Below, in pieces: positions 1 through 8,035 of a stretch of DNA of 17,590 bases. A program made the position numbers and the translations under genes. The notes beneath the pieces were generated by a model, which was not told the DNA's origin, ran no database searches, and saw only the letters and a list, made by a program, of their open reading frames with translations. Within the stretch, counting starts at the first letter, position 1, and every line of letters starts with the position of its first letter. Source of the stretch: DASYYE01 sp035946955 (GTDB taxonomy: Bacteria; Actinomycetota; Actinomycetes; Streptosporangiales; Streptosporangiaceae); assembly GCA_035946955.1 (NCBI GenBank), contig DASYYE010000172.1, forward strand, positions 1 to 17,590. The letters run 5' to 3'.

Positions 1-307
1 TGACCTTCGTCCCGGCTGCGGCTGCAAAGGTAAACAGGTTGTCGATTCCTGTGAAACCGTCGCTAGCGGCACCTGCGGGGATCAGCCTATCTACCGTGGC
101 CCCACCGATCCGTAGGTTGCGCAGTCCCAGGTTGCGGAAGAGGGTGACGAGCGAATTGTTTGCTGGGCTGAATAGGTAACCTGCCACATTGGCGTGACCA
201 GGATCGAGTGCTTGGCGTTCGAAACTCAGCCCGGCGAAGTCGTCCGGGACCTCTGGCCCGGGGCGTTCGGCGTCAACGGTGATAGTGACGCGATGAATAG
301 GAACCAC
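1..307 (-). CDS. Glycoside hydrolase family 79-like protein, N-terminal part, runs off left edge
   Basis: Read on the minus strand, an open frame runs from a GTG at 307 through the left edge (102 codons visible). It encodes a segment typical of the start of GH79 (heparanase/beta-glucuronidase-like) catalytic domains: a beta strand HRVTITVD, then DDFAGLSFE, then NNSLVTLFRNLG followed by LRIGGATVDR, which matches the family pattern LRIGGNSxD. GH79 enzymes are retaining hydrolases acting on uronic-acid or related glycans and are normally secreted. The catalytic glutamates would lie beyond the edge. GTG 307 is only the first possible start after a TAG at 308-310. It has a weak ribosome site, and the encoded protein would begin exactly where the mature domain should, without a signal peptide. 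The upstream frame carries a hydrophobic stretch cut by stops, so the gene may be broken. The family call is by motif only. Confidence 0.7.
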   Translation of the reverse strand, partial: MVPIHRVTITVDAERPGPEVPDDFAGLSFERQALDPGHANVAGYLFSPANNSLVTLFRNLGLRNLRIGGATVDRLIPAGAASDGFTGIDNLFTFAAAAGTKV

Positions 308-406
308 CTAACCACCAATCACGGGCATCGTCCGCCCCTCAGCTTAACAATGCGCGAAGGCGAAGACCAGGAGAAGCAGCGCACCACTGTTTACCCAACG
401 GCGTTA
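308..406 (-). other. Degenerate signal-peptide-like frame upstream of the GH79-like gene
   Basis: In the same minus-strand frame as the GH79-like gene, the stretch between TAA (404-406) and TAA (344-346) encodes RRWVNSGALLLLVFAFAHC. This is a hydrophobic run ending in a Cys, as in a lipoprotein or Sec signal. It is followed by AEGRTMPVIGG, a TAG at 308-310, and then the GH79 domain. No ATG/GTG/TTG start is present in-frame between 403 and 347. The layout suggests a lost export signal, but chance hydrophobicity cannot be excluded. Confidence 0.35.
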
Positions 407-595
407 CTGCCAGGGAGATTGATGATCGTATACTTTGGCGCAGCGTTTGGCGAGACAGAGTAGCTGGGCTGACTGAGAACCGGTCATCCTCATCTACGAG
501 GTCACCGGCTTAGCCGGGCTCCAACCACCAGCGGTCGTGTGACGTCTTTACCTTTGGGTTCCCACACGAGGTGGGCTGAAGGGGAGGCTCGCGCG

Positions 596-2173
596 ATGGT
601 GAACGAGTACGGGCGGCGCGCGTTCCTGCGGTTGACGGCAGTGGCAGGGGCTGGGCTGCTCTCGTCCTGTAGCCAGGGCGCCACGGTCGATGGGGTGGTG
701 GCGGGCGACGGGACCCGGCCCCGCGCTGCAGGGAAGGCCAGCAGGCCGGCCTCCCCTGCCGACTGGACGGCACTCGCCCGTGACCTGCCCGGGCGGCTCG
801 TGCGCCCAGGCGAGTCTGCCTACACAGTGTCCAAGCGGCTGTTCGACCCCCGGTTCGACTCGCTGCGCCCGGCGGGCATCGCCTACTGCCGTGACCCGCA
901 CGACGTGGCGACCTGCCTGGCCTTCGCACGTAAGTTCGGCGTCCGGGTCGCCGCCCGCTGCGGCGGGCACAGCTATGCGGGCTGGTCCTCGACCAGCGGC
1001 CTGATCATCGACGTGACCCCGATGGCCCGGGTGGACGTGAACGGGGACACCGCCGTGGTCGGCGCCGGCACCAGGCTGATCGACTTTTACAGCCGACTGG
1101 CCGCGCACGGGCGCGCAGTGCCGGGCGGATCCTGCCCGACGGTCGGCATCGCCGGGCTCACCCTGGGCGGCGGCGTCGGAGTGGTCTCCCGTGCCTATGG
1201 GCTGACCAGCGACAACGTGCAGTCGCTCCAGATCGTCACGGCCGACGGCCAAGTCAGGACGTGCGACTCCAGCCAAGACTCCGACCTGTTCTGGGCCTGC
1301 CGCGGCGGGGGCGGCGGCAACTTCGGCGTGGTCACCTCCTTCACCTTCACCACTCACCCGGTAGGGGACATCGTGCTGTTCTTCCTGTCCTGGCCGTGGT
1401 CGCAGGCCGCCCAGGTGATCGCGGCCTGGCAGTCATGGGCGCCAAACGCCCCGGATGCTCTCTGGTCGAACGTGCACCTGGGCGCCGCGCAGGGCGGCCC
1501 GGTCCCGTCGATCCAGGTGGGCGGAACCTACCTGGGCGGTCTCAGCGCCGCAGCCGCCGAGTTGGAGAATCTGTACGCGGCCGCGGGCTCGCCCCCGTCC
1601 TCGCCGTTCATCCAGACGGCTTCCTGGCTGGACGCCATGCTGATCGAGGCGGGCTGTTACGGCCTGACCGTGGACCAGTGCCACCTGCCCACCCAGACCC
1701 CGGGCGGGCAGATCTCCCGGGTATCGGAGCACGCCAAGTCCGACTTCTTCACCAAGCCGCTGAGCAGCCGCGGCATCGGCACCCTGCTGTCCGGCGTGGA
1801 AACCTTCCAGCGGGCGGGCGGCGCACCCGGCGCGGGCGGGGGCATCGCGTTCGACGCGCTCGGCGGCGCGGTCAACCGGGTCGCCCCGGGCGCGACCGCG
1901 TTCGTCCACCGCAACGCGCTGTTCCAGGCCCAGTACACCACCACCTGGCCGACGGGCTCGGACCCTGCCGCGGTGGCCCGCCAGTACGCCTGGCAGCAGG
2001 CACTGTGGCAGTCGATGCGCCGCTACGCCAGCGGGCAGGCCTACCAGAACTACATCGACCCGGCCCTGGCCAACTGGCGGCAGGCCTACTACGGCACCAA
2101 CTACCCCCGCCTCGCACAAGTCAAGGCCACATACGACCCAGGACGCATCTTCACCTTCCCACAATCCGTCTGA
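596..2173 (+). CDS. FAD-linked oxidoreductase, berberine-bridge-enzyme type, Tat lipoprotein
   Basis: This is a 525-residue secreted flavoprotein. The ATG at 596 is preferred over in-frame upstream codons because GGGGAGG lies at 581-587 with good spacing and the protein then begins with a Tat signal (GRRAFLR, residues 6-12), a hydrophobic run and a lipobox ending at Cys25 (LLSSC). The FAD_binding_4 (PCMH-type) domain spans roughly 75-265. It includes GGHSYAG with His125 and GSCPTVGIAG with Cys180, the two positions that carry bicovalent FAD in this family, then LGGGVGVVSRAYG and GGGGGNFGVVT. The C-terminal BBE domain ends in YQNYIDPAL, YYGTNYPRL and VKATYDPGRIFTFPQS. Such enzymes oxidise sugars, alkaloids or polyketide-like alcohols using oxygen; the substrate here cannot be told. 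It seems monocistronic, with a hairpin after the stop and a new promoter before the next gene. Family confidence is high. Confidence 0.92.
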   Translation: MVNEYGRRAFLRLTAVAGAGLLSSCSQGATVDGVVAGDGTRPRAAGKASRPASPADWTALARDLPGRLVRPGESAYTVSKRLFDPRFDSLRPAGIAYCRDPHDVATCLAFARKFGVRVAARCGGHSYAGWSSTSGLIIDVTPMARVDVNGDTAVVGAGTRLIDFYSRLAAHGRAVPGGSCPTVGIAGLTLGGGVGVVSRAYGLTSDNVQSLQIVTADGQVRTCDSSQDSDLFWACRGGGGGNFGVVTSFTFTTHPVGDIVLFFLSWPWSQAAQVIAAWQSWAPNAPDALWSNVHLGAAQGGPVPSIQVGGTYLGGLSAAAAELENLYAAAGSPPSSPFIQTASWLDAMLIEAGCYGLTVDQCHLPTQTPGGQISRVSEHAKSDFFTKPLSSRGIGTLLSGVETFQRAGGAPGAGGGIAFDALGGAVNRVAPGATAFVHRNALFQAQYTTTWPTGSDPAAVARQYAWQQALWQSMRRYASGQAYQNYIDPALANWRQAYYGTNYPRLAQVKATYDPGRIFTFPQSV

Positions 2174-2193
2174 GCCGAAACCGGACGGTGAGT

Positions 2194-2216
2194 GGGCAGG
2201 CGGCAGACCGCCGCCC
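2194..2216 (+). terminator. Hairpin downstream of FAD oxidase
   Basis: GGGC-AG-GCGG, loop CAGA, CCGC-C-GCCC, starting 20 bp after the stop codon. The stem is GC-rich with a small internal bulge and no U-run, as usual for actinobacterial terminators. Confidence 0.45.
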
Positions 2217-2232
2217 TCAGCCCGTGCATCCG

Positions 2233-2261
2233 TTGACCCCGGGTGGTAAGGGTTCTAGGGT
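2233..2261 (+). promoter_or_regulatory. Probable sigma-70-type promoter of the isomerase-like gene
   Basis: TTGACC at 2233-2238 and TAGGGT at 2256-2261 are separated by exactly 17 bp. Transcription would begin near 2268, giving a leader of about 48 nt before the ATG at 2316. Both hexamers are close to the housekeeping consensus of actinobacteria (TTGACN/TANNNT). Confidence 0.6.
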
Positions 2262-2315
2262 TTCGCGTATTGAACTCTCGTTCGGGATGCGAACCTGCGA
2301 CCCAGGGAGGTCGTC

Positions 2316-3128
2316 ATGGATGACTGGGACGCCACCAACTACGCCGCCAAGGACAACCTGCTCCATGTCCTCAGGCGGGAAGCCGACGCACTGTTCGAGA
2401 TGGCAGAAAACGGCCCCTGGACCGCCAGGACGGCTTGTACGGAGTGGGAAATCCGGGACATCGTCGGCCACCTGATCGACGTGACGGAGAGCTACTTCGT
2501 CGGTTTCGACGCGGCCCGCGAAGGGCTCACGGTCGACGAGCCACTCGGGGTGAGAGTGATGCAGCACCGCCTCGACGAGGGCGCCAAGGAGTACCGCGGC
2601 CTCGACCAGGGCGAGGCGATCGCCCGGCTCCGCTCGGACTTCGAGAAGATGATGGAGATCAGCGAGGCTCTCGGCCCGGGCGAGTGGGGCGGGCAGACGG
2701 TCGGGCACAAGTACATGGGGCCGCTGCCAGCCTTCTTCTACCCGGTGTTCCAGCTCATGGACTACGGCGTGCATGGCTGGGACATCCGCCAGGGCACCGG
2801 CCGTGCGCATGGGCTGATGGGCGACACCGCGGACCTGCTCGCGCCGTTCATGTTCATCTTGTGGCAGGCGACCACGGACGTCCCGCCGGACATCGACGCC
2901 TTCTCGGTCGGCATCCGCGTCTCGGGACGTAACGCCATGGACTACCTGGTCAGTGTCGGCGTGGACGGCCTGGGTTACGCGCCGAAAGACGTGTCGGGCA
3001 TGCCCGCCGTCATCGAGTTCGACCCGGGGAGCCTGGTGCTGACCGCATTCGGGCGAGTGAACGCGGGGACCATCAGGGGTGACCGGCCAGTGGCCGACAG
3101 GTTCCTCAACTCGTTCTTCCGGATCTAA
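2316..3128 (+). CDS. Maleylpyruvate isomerase / TIGR03083-like mycothiol-dependent protein
   Basis: A 270-residue cytoplasmic protein of the DinB-like four-helix family, with a strong AGGGAGG ribosome site at 2304-2310. The N-terminal domain shows the family hallmark CTEWEIRDIVGHLIDV (residues 41-56). His52, together with Asp149 and His153 in LMDYGVHGWDIR, forms the expected metal triad (in the characterised maleylpyruvate isomerase the middle ligand is Glu). Members use mycothiol as cofactor or bind divalent metal, and many act in detoxification or aromatic degradation. The C-terminal part (about 180-270) is a small alpha/beta domain like those linked to this fold. No ring-cleavage genes lie nearby, so true maleylpyruvate isomerase activity is not indicated; a general mycothiol S-transferase-like role is equally likely. 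Confidence 0.8.
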   Translation: MDDWDATNYAAKDNLLHVLRREADALFEMAENGPWTARTACTEWEIRDIVGHLIDVTESYFVGFDAAREGLTVDEPLGVRVMQHRLDEGAKEYRGLDQGEAIARLRSDFEKMMEISEALGPGEWGGQTVGHKYMGPLPAFFYPVFQLMDYGVHGWDIRQGTGRAHGLMGDTADLLAPFMFILWQATTDVPPDIDAFSVGIRVSGRNAMDYLVSVGVDGLGYAPKDVSGMPAVIEFDPGSLVLTAFGRVNAGTIRGDRPVADRFLNSFFRI

Positions 3129-3136
3129 GGAGTCGG

Positions 3137-3172
3137 GTCAGGCCTCCCCGTCACCGCCGGGGCAGGCCTGAC
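3137..3172 (+). terminator. Terminator hairpin after the isomerase-like gene
   Basis: The arms at 3137-3149 and 3160-3172 pair over 12 of 13 positions (GTCAGGCCT then one C:C mismatch then CCC) around a 10-nt loop. The hairpin begins 9 nt after the stop codon. Confidence 0.65.
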
Positions 3173-3311
3173 CTGGCCTACCGTTGGCAGCCGGAGCTTC
3201 GCTGGGGCGAGCGCCACATTCACCGCAACCAGCTAGCCCGGCCCGGGAATGGCATTACGTCACGGTGTCACCTGATGCTTGCTGGGCGCACGAGAAAACC
3301 GGATAAGCGCA

Positions 3312-3734
3312 TTACTGGCTATGGGTGGCGCGGGCCTGGCTGACGTGGGGCATCCAGGTGACGCTCCAGTCGCATAGCCGCTGCACTACTTCGAGCAAAC
3401 TGGTCCCGCTGGCGGTGAGGGAGTATTCCACCCGCAGCGGCCGTTGCTGATAGTCCTGGCGGCGGATGAGCCCGGACCGCTGGAGCTCATGCAGGCTCTG
3501 GGTCAGCATCTTGTGGGAGATGCCCTCGATCTCCCGGAGCATCTGGCCGTGCCGGTTCAGGCCGGAGTTGACCGCATACAGCACCAGCACGGACCACTTG
3601 TCAGCGATCAGGTCAAGCGCCTGCCTGGACGGGCAGCCGGCCAGCAGCAGGTTCGGTGCCGCGCAGACCACGGCCTGGTCCTGCCCGGCCATGGCCGATC
3701 CCCAGCTGGCATGTCCAGCGGATTCAGATGACAT
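3312..3734 (-). CDS. HxlR (DUF24) family winged-helix regulator
   Basis: The open frame extends upstream to 3974, but that would overlap the divergent gene. The ATG at 3734 (140 residues, GCCGGGG just upstream) fits HxlR lengths; ATG 3692 is a second option. The protein shows the family signature CPSRQALDLIADKWSVLVLYAV, then MLREIEGISHKMLTQSLHELQRSGLIRR and PLRVEYSLTASG, with a C-terminal CDWSVTWM helix. Cys34 at the start of the domain is the residue that senses quinones, diamide or aldehydes in members such as YodB and QorR. The gene is divergent from an NmrA-like reductase, an arrangement known for QorR-type repressors that control a quinone reductase and themselves. The palindrome at 3800-3819 is the likely operator. 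The ligand is unknown. Confidence 0.88.
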   Translation of the reverse strand: MSSESAGHASWGSAMAGQDQAVVCAAPNLLLAGCPSRQALDLIADKWSVLVLYAVNSGLNRHGQMLREIEGISHKMLTQSLHELQRSGLIRRQDYQQRPLRVEYSLTASGTSLLEVVQRLCDWSVTWMPHVSQARATHSQ

Positions 3735-3799
3735 TGCCCCGGCATCGTACCGGCAACCGCAATAGACAGGCACCCAGCCGCGGGAAACAGTGGCACAGA

Positions 3800-3819
3800 T
3801 AGGCACGGAAAAGTGCCTA
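3800..3819. promoter_or_regulatory. Palindromic operator between HxlR and NmrA-like genes
   Basis: The perfect inverted repeat TAGGCAC-N6-GTGCCTA (spacer GGAAAA) lies 66 bp from the regulator start and 84 bp from the reductase start. Flanking CAG/CTG bases extend the symmetry imperfectly. Size and place fit a winged-helix dimer site controlling both genes. Confidence 0.6.
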
Positions 3820-3902
3820 CTGGCGGGATGCCGTCCGGCCGTGCCAGGGTGTGCTCCGCGATGACGCATTAACACTCTGATCAGCCTTGAGGAGACTCCC
3901 CA

Positions 3903-4754
3903 GTGATTTTCGTAATCGGCGGGAACAGCAAGGTCGGCCGTGAACTGGTCCGGCTGCTGACCGTCAGCGGGCACGAGGTGACGATGCTGTGCCGCACCGG
4001 GCAGACAGCACAGGCCGCGCGAAACGCCGGAGCGACGCCGGTCGTGGGGAACCTGGACGATCCGGCCTCGCTGCAGGACGGTCTGCGCGGCGCCAAGCGC
4101 ATGTTCCTGCTGTCGTCACCTGACGCGCAGGATGTCGGCTGGCACCGCAACGCGATTGACGCTGCGGCAGCGGCGGGGGTGAACCAGGTCGTGCGCAGCT
4201 CGCTCATCGGCGCGGACAGCGCGTCCAGCCATACGTTCCTTCAGCACCACGGCGCGGCAGACGACTACCTGCGGGGCAGCGGCGTGACCTACACGATCGT
4301 CCGGCCGAACAACTTCATGCAGAACGTACCTGACCAGATGCTGCCCTCGATCAGTCCGGACGGCAGCCTCTACGGCAGCGTCAAGCAGGCCCGCATCTCG
4401 TTTGTGGACGCCCGCGATGTGGCAGCGGTCGCGGCCCAGATCCTGCTCGACGGGAGCTATCAGGACACCACCTTGGACGTGACGGGGCCACAGGCGCTTT
4501 CCTACCCGGACATAGCCGCGAGGCTCGGTGAACGCCTCAGCCGCGATGTCAGGTACGTCGACGTCCCGATCGAGCAGACCAAGGCGGTGCTGGACGGCTT
4601 CGGAGTCGGCCCGTGGCTGTCCACCGCCATCTGTGACCTGTACCTCAGCTACCAGCAGTCCGGGCCGGACGGATACGCCGCGCAGGTCACCGACGTGGTG
4701 CACAGCGTGACCGGCCGTGGGCCGCGGTCACTGGATGAGCTGCTCGCCGAATGA
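3903..4754 (+). CDS. NmrA-like NAD(P)-binding oxidoreductase (quinone reductase type)
   Basis: A 283-residue atypical short-chain reductase starting at GTG 3903 with GAGGAG at 3889-3894. The N-terminus MIFVIGGNSKVGRELVRLL carries the Rossmann glycine motif (G6, G7, G12). Other NmrA/QorB-like features are LDDPASLQDGLRGAKRMFLLS, AAAAAGVNQVVRSSLIGAD, and TIVRPNNFMQNV followed by FVDARDVAAVAA. The family lacks the classical Tyr-Lys active site, and members either sense NADP(H) or reduce quinones. Divergence from a Cys-containing HxlR regulator suggests induction by quinone, aldehyde or oxidative stress. The gene ends in front of a strong bidirectional hairpin, so it is probably transcribed alone. 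Confidence 0.87.
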   Translation: MIFVIGGNSKVGRELVRLLTVSGHEVTMLCRTGQTAQAARNAGATPVVGNLDDPASLQDGLRGAKRMFLLSSPDAQDVGWHRNAIDAAAAAGVNQVVRSSLIGADSASSHTFLQHHGAADDYLRGSGVTYTIVRPNNFMQNVPDQMLPSISPDGSLYGSVKQARISFVDARDVAAVAAQILLDGSYQDTTLDVTGPQALSYPDIAARLGERLSRDVRYVDVPIEQTKAVLDGFGVGPWLSTAICDLYLSYQQSGPDGYAAQVTDVVHSVTGRGPRSLDELLAE

Positions 4755-4840
4755 AGAAAGAACCTATGACGTGAAACCCGGCTGACCCGCCCGGCAGGCG
4801 CCGCAATGCCCATAGCAGACCGGCTATGCCAGGCCTCCCG

Positions 4841-4884
4841 GTCCGGCCGGGCAAGTTGACCATAGGCGACTTGCCCGGCCGGAC
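4841..4884. terminator. Bidirectional terminator between convergent genes
   Basis: Perfect 16-bp inverted repeat (4841-4856 and 4869-4884) around a 12-nt loop. It sits between the stop of the plus-strand reductase (4754) and the stop of the minus-strand GH3 gene (4902), and can serve both. Confidence 0.85.
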
Positions 4885-4901
4885 TCGGCATCTTCCCGTT
4901 G

Positions 4902-7760
4902 TCAGGGCAGGGACCATTGCTGGTTGGCATTGCCGGTGCAGGCCCAGATCTGGACCTGGGTGCCCGAGCCGCCAAAGCCGGTGTCGTCAAGGCATGCGCC
5001 CGACTGGGGGTTGACGAGGGAGCCGTTGGACTGGGGGACCCAGTCCTGGGCGCCGGTGCCGTTGCAGGGGTAGAGGTCGACGGTGGTGCCGTTGGCGGTG
5101 CCGCCGCCGTTGACGTCGAGGCACTGGCCGAGCACGTGGATGGTGCTGCCGATGACGGTCCACTGCTGTGCGGTGGTGCCGTTGCAGGTGTAGACCTGCA
5201 CGGGGTTGAGTGGGGTGGTGATGGCGCCGCGGTCGTCCAGGCACAGGCCGGTGTAGCCGGTGACCTGCCCGGTGCTAGTGCTGGGGGCCGAGCCGTTCAC
5301 CGCGAAGCTGCCCTGCAATGGCAGGTTGGCGAGGGCCGAGGAGTCGCCGACCCACACCTGGAACGTGCCACTGGGCACCACCCAGCTTGCGTTGGAGTCG
5401 TTCCAGTAGGACAGGTCCCGGCTGGTGAGACTGAAGGTGACGGTCGTGGACTGGCCAGGGGAGAGGGTGACCCGCTGGAAGCCCTTGAGCTGGCGGGGCG
5501 GCTCGCCTGCCGAGGGCGGGTCGCCCAGGTAGAGCTGGGCCACGTCCGAGCCGGCCACACTGCCGGTGTTGGTCACCGTGGCGGTCGCGGTAGCTGTGTT
5601 GGCACTTGGGTTGGCCGTGACGTTCAGGCCGCTGTAGCTGAAGGACGTGTAGGAGAGCCCGTAGCCGAACGGGAACATCGGCGTCTTGTTCTGTGCGTCG
5701 TACGAGCGGTACCCGACGTCGAGACCCTCGGAGTACTGGACCGTGCCGTTGGTGCCCGGCCACTGGGCGGGCGTGGACGCCGGAACCTGGGACAGGCTGG
5801 TCGGGAAGGTCACCGGCAGGTGGCCACCCGGGTCGGTGTTGCCGTAGAGCACGCTGGCCAGCGCGGTGCCGTTGCTCTCACCCGGGTACCAGGCGTCCAC
5901 GATCGCGGCGGCGTGGCTCCGCCAGGGCATGGACACTGGGGCGCCTGCGTCGACCACCACCACGGTGTGGGGGTTGGCGGCGGCCACCTTCGAGACCAGT
6001 TCGTTCTGTGCGGAGGACAGGTTCAGGTCCGGCCGGTCCGCCGCCTCGCTCTCGGTGTCGTCCGAGACCACCACCACTGCGGTCGAGGCCGACTTGGCGG
6101 CGGCGACGGCCGCGTTGATGCCGGGCGCCAGGGCCGACGGTGTGCCCCAGGTGAACGCGGAGGAGTTCCCGCTGATGTTGACGCTGTAGCTCTGGCCGGC
6201 CTTCAGCGACACGCTGGCCGAATAGGTGCTGACCGGCGGTGTGCCGGGGTTGACCAGTAGTGGGGTGCCGTTCAGTGACAGGGTCGTCGGGGTGTAGCAA
6301 CTGCAGGTGTTAGTGACGGCTAGCACGTAGGTGCCGGTCTGCGGGGCGGTCAGAGTCCCGCTGTAGCTGCTGCCTGACGTGTAGCCGGGGGAGAGCTGGG
6401 ACGAGGGGACGGCGGGCAGGCTGGTGTCGGTGGGCAGGCCCTGCTTGTACACGATGCTGGTGCCGGAACCGGCTGCGGACTGCAGGCCCTGCAGCGGTGT
6501 GACGTGGAAGGGGGCGGTCACGTAGGCGCTGCCGCCGCCAGCGTCGGTGGGGGACGGGGAGGCCGCTGGGCCGATGACCGCGACCGTGCCGCCGTTGCTG
6601 GCCGAGATCGGCAGCGTCCCGCCGCTGTTCTTGAGCAGCACAGTGCCTTCCTCCGCGACCTGGGTCGCGACCGCCTGGTGGGCGGGGGTGGTGACGGTGT
6701 CCCCGGTGTTGCCGGTCGGTGGGTTGTTGAACAGGTTGAACTGGAACATCTCGGTGAGGATCCGGCTGACCATGGTGTCCACGACCGACTTGGGGATGGT
6801 CCCGCTCTGCACGTCGTTCTGCAGCGTGGACCCGAAGAACTGGCTGAACGGCTGCTCCATATCGGTGCCGTCCACCGAGCCCATGGTGCCGTGCAAGGCC
6901 GCGTAGTCAGAGGTCACGAACCCCGGGAACCCCCAGAGGTCACGCAGCACGCTGCCCTCCAGGTAGGGGTTCTCGCAGGCGAAGTTGTTGTTGATCATCG
7001 AGTAGGCGCACATCACCGAGGCCGCCTTGGCCTGCTGAACAGCCGCCTGGAACCCCGGCAGGTAGATCTCGTGCAGCGTCCGGTCGCTGACGATCACGTT
7101 GTCCGCCGACGTATTGCGGTTGGTCTCTTCGTTGTAGGCGGCGAAGTGCTTGACCTGAGACATCTCGCCGGTGCTCTGCACGCCGTCGATCTCAGCCACA
7201 CCCATTGCCCCGTTGAGGTACGGGTCTTCGGTGAAGGCCTCGAACGAGCGTCCCCAGCGCGGGTCGCGGTCGATGTTGATCGTGGGGCCCAGGTTCACCG
7301 CGGCGCCCTTGCCCCACTCCTCGGACCCGATCACCTGCCCGTACTGGCTGGCCAGGGACGGGTCGAACGTCGCCGCCAACGACACGGCGGCGGGGAGTTC
7401 GGTCACGCCTGTCAGTCCGTCACCGACACCCAGCGGGCCGTCTTCCAGGCCCATCGCCGGGATGCACAGCGACGGCTGCGCTGCCATGTAGAACACGTAC
7501 GGCTGGCCGTTGCCCTGGCCTTCCACCATGGTGATCTCATTCGACAGTGTCATGTTGGACATGAGCATCTGCACCCGGTGCGAGACCGACAGGCTCTGGT
7601 TCAGCCACGGGCACGTCGCGGCCTGTGCATGGGCGAATGCCCCTGAGCCCGGGACCATGAAGGAGAGCACCGTGAGTGCCGCCACGGCTGCCGCGGCCAC
7701 CGGTGTCCGGAGCGGATGACGGTGGCGTGACCGCCGGAAGGGTGTACGGAACATGTTCAC
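4902..7760 (-). CDS. Secreted GH3 beta-glycosidase with PA14-like, FnIII-like and ricin-type lectin domains
   Basis: About 950 residues. The frame is open to 8399, but GAGGG at 7766-7770 places the start at GTG 7760 or ATG 7754 (numbering below is from ATG). A signal peptide with a basic start covers about 1-45. The GH3 N-domain (about 60-340) has GLEDGPLGV, NLGPTINIDRDPRWGRSFEAFTEDP, VKHFAAYNEE and FVTSDYAALHG with nucleophile Asp283. The GH3 C-domain starts near 355 (EEGTVLLKN) and is interrupted by a PA14-like insert (about 453-540). It resumes with ESEAADRPDLNL, which holds the likely acid/base Glu568 or Glu570. An FnIII-like domain (about 702-820) and a CBM13/ricin trefoil with three QxW repeats (QQW, QDW, QQW; 828-950) follow. 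The enzyme probably acts outside the cell on plant or fungal oligosaccharides. The sugar specificity cannot be read from sequence. Confidence 0.93.
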   Translation of the reverse strand: MNMFRTPFRRSRHRHPLRTPVAAAAVAALTVLSFMVPGSGAFAHAQAATCPWLNQSLSVSHRVQMLMSNMTLSNEITMVEGQGNGQPYVFYMAAQPSLCIPAMGLEDGPLGVGDGLTGVTELPAAVSLAATFDPSLASQYGQVIGSEEWGKGAAVNLGPTINIDRDPRWGRSFEAFTEDPYLNGAMGVAEIDGVQSTGEMSQVKHFAAYNEETNRNTSADNVIVSDRTLHEIYLPGFQAAVQQAKAASVMCAYSMINNNFACENPYLEGSVLRDLWGFPGFVTSDYAALHGTMGSVDGTDMEQPFSQFFGSTLQNDVQSGTIPKSVVDTMVSRILTEMFQFNLFNNPPTGNTGDTVTTPAHQAVATQVAEEGTVLLKNSGGTLPISASNGGTVAVIGPAASPSPTDAGGGSAYVTAPFHVTPLQGLQSAAGSGTSIVYKQGLPTDTSLPAVPSSQLSPGYTSGSSYSGTLTAPQTGTYVLAVTNTCSCYTPTTLSLNGTPLLVNPGTPPVSTYSASVSLKAGQSYSVNISGNSSAFTWGTPSALAPGINAAVAAAKSASTAVVVVSDDTESEAADRPDLNLSSAQNELVSKVAAANPHTVVVVDAGAPVSMPWRSHAAAIVDAWYPGESNGTALASVLYGNTDPGGHLPVTFPTSLSQVPASTPAQWPGTNGTVQYSEGLDVGYRSYDAQNKTPMFPFGYGLSYTSFSYSGLNVTANPSANTATATATVTNTGSVAGSDVAQLYLGDPPSAGEPPRQLKGFQRVTLSPGQSTTVTFSLTSRDLSYWNDSNASWVVPSGTFQVWVGDSSALANLPLQGSFAVNGSAPSTSTGQVTGYTGLCLDDRGAITTPLNPVQVYTCNGTTAQQWTVIGSTIHVLGQCLDVNGGGTANGTTVDLYPCNGTGAQDWVPQSNGSLVNPQSGACLDDTGFGGSGTQVQIWACTGNANQQWSLP

Positions 7761-8035
7761 AGTGACCCTCGCAGGGGAGAGAGCGCCCAGGTGCCGCAAA
7801 CAGTAAGCCGCCCAGCATAAAAGCGGTATTAAAGTCGCCTTACATACATAAATGTTCCGTGAATGGAGGGCGATTCCACTGGTGTGCGCCTCCTCGGACA
7901 CAACTGCGACTGAAATGGCACATATCGCGGCCCCGACGCCCACGCCGTAGCGGGCGGCAGGCGGGTCAGCCGCCTGCCGCCCGTGTGCCGCGGATGTCAC
8001 CGGATCCTGGTGGTCCTCTGTCGACACGTTCGGGT
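7761..8035. other. Intergenic region upstream of the GH3 gene
   Basis: This holds an AT-rich patch at about 7817-7862, which stands out in this GC-rich DNA and probably contains the GH3 promoter (candidate -10 elements TACTGT and TATGCT on the minus strand, neither with a convincing -35), and the terminator of the upstream gene at 7951-7983. No operator could be assigned. Confidence 0.4.
7951..7983 (-). terminator. Terminator of the beta-propeller gene
   Basis: Perfect 14-bp inverted repeat (7951-7964 and 7970-7983) with a 5-nt loop, 52 bp past the stop of the minus-strand gene that ends at 8036. Confidence 0.75.

Noticed and set aside
1261..2475. 404-residue plus-strand ORF overlapping the FAD oxidase
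   Set aside because: Arg/Gly/Pro-rich off-frame reading of the oxidase gene, without recognised motifs.
3735..3974. 80-residue N-terminal extension of the HxlR regulator
   Set aside because: It would cover the operator-like palindrome and overlap the divergent gene; HxlR proteins start shortly before the conserved Cys.
4899..6260. Long plus-strand ORF of 453 residues
   Set aside because: It is the shadow of the GH3 gene on the opposite strand: valine/glycine/arginine-rich, with no domain, while the minus frame has full GH3 and ricin motifs.
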